24,479 bases of DNA. It comes from Apostichopus californicus. Taxonomy: Eukaryota; Echinodermata; Holothuroidea; Aspidochirotida; Stichopodidae. Below, piece after piece: positions 23,801-24,479 of this stretch (positions within the stretch are counted from its first letter, which is position 1; each line of letters starts with the position of its first letter). Where the stretch lies: positions 757 through 25,235 of the forward strand of contig JAIPMN010001137.1 in assembly GCA_020650975.1 (NCBI GenBank), given 5' to 3'. Position numbers and translations under genes: made by a program. The notes below the pieces were generated by a model. The model was not told the origin of the DNA. It did no database searches and worked only from the letters and a program-made list of their open reading frames with translations.

Positions 23801-23911
23801 TTACAGGGGTTCTCTGGATTGAAGGGTCAGAAGGGAGAGCCAGCACGCTTTGTGCAAGCATTCAGAGGAGACATGGGAGATATGGGACCAGATGGGTTAC
23901 CTGGTTCTAAT
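2781..23911 (+). CDS. Type IV collagen alpha chain, alpha-2-like, N-terminal part (7 exons, 3' partial)
   Basis: Joined exons 2781-2818, 3515-3566, 8809-8865, 20423-20557, 21743-21850, 22408-22458 and 23807-23911 give 182 residues with no stop. Order: signal peptide (1-30), cysteine-rich 7S start (31-49, four Cys), then Gly-X-Y repeat (from the end of exon 3) with a 2-residue break in exon 6 and an 8-residue break in exon 7. The product should be secreted, trimerise with alpha-1-like chains and cross-link through the 7S domain in basement membranes. From memory of vertebrate chains, the CNG(S/T) sequon and KGQKGEP before an interruption match the alpha-2 class better than alpha-1. Counting triplets from the Cys cluster to CNG gives nearly the vertebrate number, so no exon seems missing despite the 11.6-kb intron. 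The long triple helix and NC1 domain lie beyond the window. The identification as collagen IV is strong; the alpha-2 assignment is moderate. Confidence 0.88.
2819..3514 (+). other. Intron 1 (phase 2)
   Basis: Bounded by GTAAGT at 2819 and a pyrimidine-rich TCTTCTTTTACAG acceptor ending at 3514. It interrupts the signal peptide. Nothing else recognisable was seen inside. Confidence 0.75.
3515..3566 (+). CDS. Collagen exon 2: hydrophobic core and cleavage site of signal peptide
   Basis: The exon is 52 nt: one base completes the Trp codon, then 17 codons read FLTLCIFLVTVNYVNGQ and stop at a GTGAGT donor (3567), phase 0. The FLTLCIFLVTV stretch is a typical h-region. Signal peptidase could cut after V-N-G, leaving a mature chain that starts Q-E-D-C. 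An overlapping open frame starting at 3494 reads through both splice sites and is not real. Confidence 0.82.
3567..8808 (+). other. Intron 2 (phase 0)
   Basis: Starts GTGAGT and ends with a T-rich acceptor, TTTGATTGCAG. It holds a perfect inverted repeat (4160-4193), a 12-bp direct duplication GCGAAGTTCGGA (4619 and 4636), a 10-bp inverted pair GGTAAGTGGT / ACCACTTACC (5834-5843 and 5943-5952), and long G runs at 6969-6982 and 8646-8656. The 6772-7033 stretch, with G-rich interior and ends ACGGATACAGGAT and ATCTGGACCTG, may be a decayed mobile element. No nested gene was recognised. Confidence 0.7.
4160..4193. repeat. Perfect 13-bp inverted repeat
   Basis: CCCAACTTAGGCC at 4160-4172 is followed by an 8-base spacer and its exact complement at 4181-4193. 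The flanks are full of related TAGGCCTA and TTAGGCTTAG words out to about 4260, so the hairpin sits in a locally self-similar patch. It could be part of a small mobile element or the product of local duplication. Confidence 0.7.
8809..8865 (+). CDS. Collagen exon 3: 7S cysteine cluster
   Basis: The 19 codons lie between acceptor GATTGCAG and donor GTAAAT, phase 0 on both sides. The sequence is EDCDRRCKACACRGRKGDR. Cysteine spacing is C-x3-C-x2-C-x-C followed at once by the start of Gly-X-Y (GRK, GDR). As I recall, vertebrate collagen IV chains have the same kind of cluster, ending C-x2-C-x-C or C-x3-C-x-C, just before the triple helix, where it forms disulfide and lysine cross-links between four protomers. 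The charged residues and KGD motif fit the family. The joins on both sides keep frame. Confidence 0.85.
10158..10337. other. GATC-dense patch
   Basis: Eleven GATC tetramers occur in 180 bp, at 10158, 10172, 10177, 10184, 10189, 10203, 10247, 10269, 10287, 10306 and 10334. Less than one would be expected by chance. A local direct repeat GGGATCTGATCC appears twice in tandem near 10170-10192. GATCTCGAGC (10158) and GCTCGGGATC (10197) form an imperfect inverted pair. The cause is not known; local duplication of a short seed is the simplest reading. Confidence 0.7.
11623..11688 (+). other. Purine-rich G-quadruplex-prone tract
   Basis: An 8-base G run is followed by many GGG to GGGGG runs with short A/T loops across 66 bases. 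It is strongly strand-asymmetric. An apparent minus-strand proline-rich frame through it is a by-product of this composition. Confidence 0.55.
12886..13022 (+). mobile_element. 5'-truncated LINE-like 3' tail
   Basis: The stretch starts with a frame reading LKFLKDNLKCFF, which resembles the FK-x-x-LKTHLF ending I recall from CR1/L2-type reverse transcriptases. It continues to AAAGCGCTTAGAAACTTTTGTAAT and GGCGCTATATAAAT (12996-13009), then an AT-rich tail. The GCGCTATATAAA ending is common at the 3' ends of such elements in invertebrate and fish genomes. It is a dead fragment. The family cannot be fixed without a repeat library. Confidence 0.4.
13719..13753. repeat. Imperfect GT/GC microsatellite
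   Basis: Alternating GTGTGTG, GCGTGCGTGC and TGTGTGTG words make a short, impure dinucleotide repeat. Confidence 0.6.
14344..14374 (+). other. G-quadruplex-prone tract
   Basis: Runs GGG, GGGG, GGG, GGGGG and GGGGGG are separated by loops of one to four bases. This satisfies a simple quadruplex pattern. It lies about 60 bases before the perfect hairpin at 14437. Confidence 0.45.
14437..14468. repeat. Perfect 14-bp inverted repeat, 4-base loop
   Basis: ACCAGGGAGTTGTT at 14437-14450 and its exact complement at 14455-14468 flank the loop CCAT. Transcribed, it would form a stable short hairpin. It is not followed by a T run, so it does not look like a terminator. It may be a fossil of a small palindromic transposon. 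Confidence 0.8.
15202..15240 (+). repeat. GT microsatellite with GGTCCGGGATAAC flank
   Basis: An impure (GT)n tract runs directly into TCTGTGGGTCCGGGATAAC. I recall many invertebrate repeats in which a GT tract is followed by a TCCGGGATAAC-like word, so this may be the edge of a dispersed element extending to about 15350. Only the microsatellite is certain. Confidence 0.45.
15541..15849. mobile_element. Possible decayed DNA transposon with CACTACGCCACTG end
   Basis: The right end, CACTACGCCACTG at 15837-15849, is the complement of CAGTGGCGTAGTG, a terminus I recall from many non-autonomous DNA transposons of marine animals. The proposed left end at 15542 (CAGATACATAGC) matches it only loosely. 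The interior has GGTCTGGG, CCAGGGGCCCCC and GGGCCAAAGC words typical of such relics. No coding sequence remains. Confidence 0.33.
17203..17325. repeat. Inverted GTCAATTAG pair enclosing a G-quadruplex-prone core
   Basis: GTCAATTAG at 17203-17211 and CTAATTGAC at 17317-17325 are exact complements 105 bases apart. Between them, five G runs of 4-5 bases (17265-17307) form a quadruplex-prone block. The layout resembles a tiny terminal-inverted-repeat element, but 9-bp arms could arise by chance. Confidence 0.4.
19518..19544. repeat. Perfect 10-bp inverted repeat
   Basis: ATTTATCTGT (19518-19527) and ACAGATAAAT (19535-19544) are exact complements around a 7-base loop. It is AT-rich and would form only a modest hairpin. 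It lies 24 bases before the larger hairpin at 19568. Confidence 0.7.
19568..19633. repeat. 66-nt inverted repeat, hairpin with one mismatch
   Basis: ATCC-T-TAATCGGGAA (19568-19582) pairs with TTCCCGATTA-T-GGAT (19619-19633): 14 base pairs and a central T/T mismatch. A smaller ACCAT/ATGGT pair lies in the loop. The size and shape recall a microRNA precursor, but the stem is shorter than usual, so a transposon relic is equally likely. Confidence 0.6.
20032..20281 (-). mobile_element. tRNA-derived SINE, minus strand
   Basis: Read on the minus strand, the head (20281-20213) is tRNA-like. A 7-bp acceptor-like stem TGGAGTG/CACTCCA closes it. An A-box-like TTAACTCAGTGG lies at 20274-20263 and a B box GGTTCGATTC at 20227-20218; these are the internal RNA polymerase III promoter elements. 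A tRNA-unrelated body of about 150 bases follows, then a tail of about five ATAC repeats (20058-20032), as SINE tails often have. No clear target-site duplication was seen. It sits at the end of intron 3, about 140 bases before exon 4. Confidence 0.75.
20423..20557 (+). CDS. Collagen exon 4: fifteen Gly-X-Y triplets
   Basis: The 45 codons follow TTTTAAG and precede a strong GTAAGT donor; both junctions are phase 0. Every third residue is Gly without interruption, from GPT-GFA-GRD to GEG-GEV. Lys in Y positions (GSK, GGK) are candidates for hydroxylation and cross-linking, and GLP offers one Y-position Pro. Proline content is low for a collagen. It joins directly to the GRK-GDR of exon 3 and to GFP of exon 5. 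Confidence 0.9.
20558..21742 (+). other. Intron 4 (phase 0)
   Basis: Bounded by GTAAGT and a T-rich acceptor ending TATTTAG. About two thirds of it is the minisatellite at 20647-21420. The remainder (21421-21742) includes a CpG-containing patch at about 21530-21650 whose origin I do not recognise. Confidence 0.75.
20647..21420. repeat. 46-48 bp minisatellite, 16 full copies plus a partial, with higher-order units
   Basis: Each unit begins AATGTGTGTGAAGTTCACAC and ends in a CGACTGG-like word. Copies start at 20647, 20695, 20743, 20789, 20835, 20883, 20931, 20979, 21026, 21074, 21120, 21168, 21215, 21262, 21309 and 21356; a partial copy runs 21403-21420. Copies 1-4 and 5-8 repeat the same order of four subtypes (period about 188-191 bp). 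Copies 12-17 alternate two subtypes (period 94 bp). Because many units are 48 bp, long open frames appear on both strands; these are artefacts. Confidence 0.93.
21743..21850 (+). CDS. Collagen exon 5: twelve Gly-X-Y triplets with CNGS sequon
   Basis: The 36 codons lie between TATTTAG and GTAAGG, phase 0. All twelve triplets start with Gly, from GFP-GTP-GFD to GCP-GCN-GSM. The Asn-Gly-Ser in GCNGS is an N-glycosylation sequon. As I recall, vertebrate alpha-1 and alpha-2 chains carry CNGT at the same place in the 7S domain, with Cys taking part in cross-linking. Here a second Cys (GCP) lies three residues earlier, which I do not recall from vertebrate chains. Confidence 0.9.
21851..22407 (+). 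other. Intron 5 (phase 0)
   Basis: Bounded by GTAAGG and a long T tract ending AACCTAG. It is AT-rich, with no recognisable element inside. Confidence 0.75.
22408..22458 (+). CDS. Collagen exon 6: short Gly-X-Y exon with a 2-residue break
   Basis: The 17 codons after a T-rich AACCTAG acceptor end at GTGAGT (22459), phase 0. They read GDV-GPQ-GET, then VF, then GGA-GQE. The extra Val-Phe breaks the triplet register, as short interruptions do in collagen IV. The register resumes and continues into exon 7 with Gly. Its small size makes it easy for gene finders to miss. Confidence 0.85.
22459..23806 (+). other. Intron 6 (phase 0)
   Basis: Starts GTGAGT and ends TTACTTACAG. Nearly half is the minisatellite at 22469-23079. 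The following 23090-23590 has a less AT-rich composition and an open frame on + (23354-23581) that I cannot assign; it may be an inserted element. An 11-base G run is at 23614-23624, followed by T-rich DNA. Confidence 0.75.
22469..23079. repeat. 40-41 bp minisatellite, about 15 copies
   Basis: The unit is GCCATCAATTATAGGGCCAT followed by GTCCAAAGTAGGATGCCGAGG, repeated head to tail about 15 times with point changes and one-base indels. The first copy begins about ten bases after the exon 6 donor. Two neighbouring copies (near 22780-22840) share a GAGCT(A/G)AGG variant, a sign of recent local duplication. The unit differs from that of intron 4. There are no unique spacers, so this is not a CRISPR array. 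Confidence 0.92.
23807..23911 (+). CDS. Collagen exon 7: Gly-X-Y with KGQKGEP and an 8-residue interruption
   Basis: The 35 codons run from acceptor TTACAG to a strong donor AAT/GTAAGT, phase 0. They read GFS-GLK-GQK-GEP, then ARFVQAFR, then GDM-GDM-GPD-GLP-GSN. From memory, vertebrate alpha-2(IV) has KGQKGEP followed by a charged interruption of about a dozen residues and then GEP-GEP at this place; alpha-1 differs. This is the best evidence for an alpha-2-like chain. A weaker phase-1 donor, CCTG/GTTCTA (exon end 23903), lies eight bases upstream of the main one and would fit the next candidate exon. Confidence 0.88.
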
Positions 23912-24063
23912 GTAAGTTTATGTCTGATCCTCAAATATATTTTTTATCTCAAAAGCGATTTAAAAATACTTTTTTTTTAGCTGCCAATCAGCTTGATTGT
24001 TATACCTCTGCCCCCCCCCCCGCCCACTTGCCTCTATCCTTGTCCTTTCTTTCATATGTGCAG

Positions 24064-24108
24064 GTCTCAGTGGAAGGGCAGGTGGGTCTACAGCTAAAGG
24101 TCCAGATA
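24064..24108 (+). CDS. Candidate collagen exon 8 (45 nt, phase 1), uncertain
   Basis: A strong pyrimidine-rich acceptor ends at CAG 24061-24063. With one base supplied from upstream, the next 45 nt read GLS-GRA-GGS-TAK-GPD and are followed by a weak GTTAAT donor. Forty-five nt equals five triplets, a common collagen exon size. One triplet has Thr in place of Gly. The frame fits only if exon 7 ends at 23903, not at its better donor; with the better donor the frame leaves Gly-X-Y and stops after 24195. It could be a real exon with a weak partner, a decayed exon, or a sequence error of one G. Confidence 0.35.
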
Positions 24109-24372
24109 GTTAATTTGATGGCTCAGGAAACTGCCAATAGAGCCCTGGAAAATATTGGATATAGAATCATGTATCCACCTTTAATTAATATACTTTAAGG
24201 AAGAATGAATGTTCACTATAACCACAGTATATAGCTTTAATGTACAGTCAGAACAAACACAGAGAATCATAGGAACACTTCTCAATATGTACCTTCATAG
24301 ACTTTACATGGACTGAACTTCATTTTGTAAAAACTGTAACGTATGAGTAACTGTAACTGTAACGCATACCAA
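24109..24372 (+). other. Intronic DNA right of the last exon candidate
   Basis: AT-rich with no further splice-bounded collagen exon. A short repeated GTAACTGTAACTGTAACG word lies at about 24344-24363, just before the SINE. Confidence 0.5.
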
Positions 24373-24479
24373 GGCGGAGTGAATAGCCTAGTGGTTAACG
24401 CCGGCGTCTCCCAGTCATGAGATCCCCGGTTCGATTCCCGCCGACAGCAATGTGTGTCGTCTGGCAAGGGTGTTGTTCA
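24373..24479 (+). mobile_element. tRNA-derived SINE, plus strand, cut by window end
   Basis: A tRNA-like head spans about 24373-24442. GGCGG pairs with CCGCC to form an acceptor-like stem, an A-box-like ATAGCCTAGTGG lies at its start, and the B box GGTTCGATTCCC is at 24428-24439. The body after 24443 continues beyond the window. It shares GTGGTTAACGCCGG with the minus-strand SINE at 20032-20281, so the two may be related families. A functional tRNA is unlikely because the stems are incomplete and a SINE-like body follows. Confidence 0.7.

Noticed and set aside
24064..24198. Phase-0 continuation of exon 7 into a frame ending at a stop
   Set aside because: It would end the chain abruptly with non-collagen sequence and no NC1 domain. 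The phase-1 Gly-X-Y reading is more sensible if the segment is an exon at all.
24373..24442. Functional tRNA gene
   Set aside because: The acceptor-like stem has only five pairs and a SINE-like body follows. A tRNA-derived SINE explains the A and B boxes better.

Overview
The window is metazoan nuclear DNA: AT-rich, with short exons bounded by GT/AG splice sites, long introns, minisatellites, homopolymer G/C tracts and tRNA-derived SINEs. The only gene I can support is the 5' part of a type IV (basement membrane) collagen gene on the + strand. The repeats and collagen sequence would suit a marine deuterostome such as an echinoderm, perhaps a sea cucumber, but that placement is an inference and weakly supported.

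Layout. Positions 1-2159 are upstream DNA with a C-rich degenerate tandem repeat and possible transposon remnants. Positions 2160-2780 are clearly richer in CpG than their surroundings and probably hold the promoter and 5' UTR. The coding sequence starts at 2781. Seven exons can be joined in one reading frame: 2781-2818, 3515-3566, 8809-8865, 20423-20557, 21743-21850, 22408-22458 and 23807-23911. Together they encode 182 residues: a signal peptide split over exons 1 and 2, a four-cysteine N-terminal cluster of the 7S kind (exon 3), then Gly-X-Y repeat with short interruptions (exons 4-7). The CNGS glycosylation sequon in exon 5 and the KGQKGEP segment in exon 7 point to the alpha-2-like class of type IV chains. 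A further 45-nt exon-like segment (24064-24108) carries Gly-X-Y coding potential in a splice phase that does not fit the strong donor before it. The rest of the gene lies beyond the right edge.

The introns hold the accessory structure. Intron 3 (11.6 kb) carries a GATC-dense patch, G-quadruplex-prone tracts, a LINE-like 3' tail, several perfect hairpins and a minus-strand tRNA-SINE. Intron 4 carries a 46-48 bp minisatellite with a higher-order organisation, and intron 6 a separate 40-41 bp minisatellite that starts about ten bases after the donor site. A second tRNA-SINE, on the + strand, runs off the right end.

The encoded product would be a secreted chain that assembles into collagen IV protomers and then into the basement-membrane network through its N-terminal 7S domain. 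I see no operon-like cluster, defence system or novel multi-gene system here. The points most worth a second look are the phase conflict at the last exon, the higher-order intronic minisatellite, the extra cysteine in the 7S region, and whether the CpG-rich region is a bidirectional collagen IV promoter.
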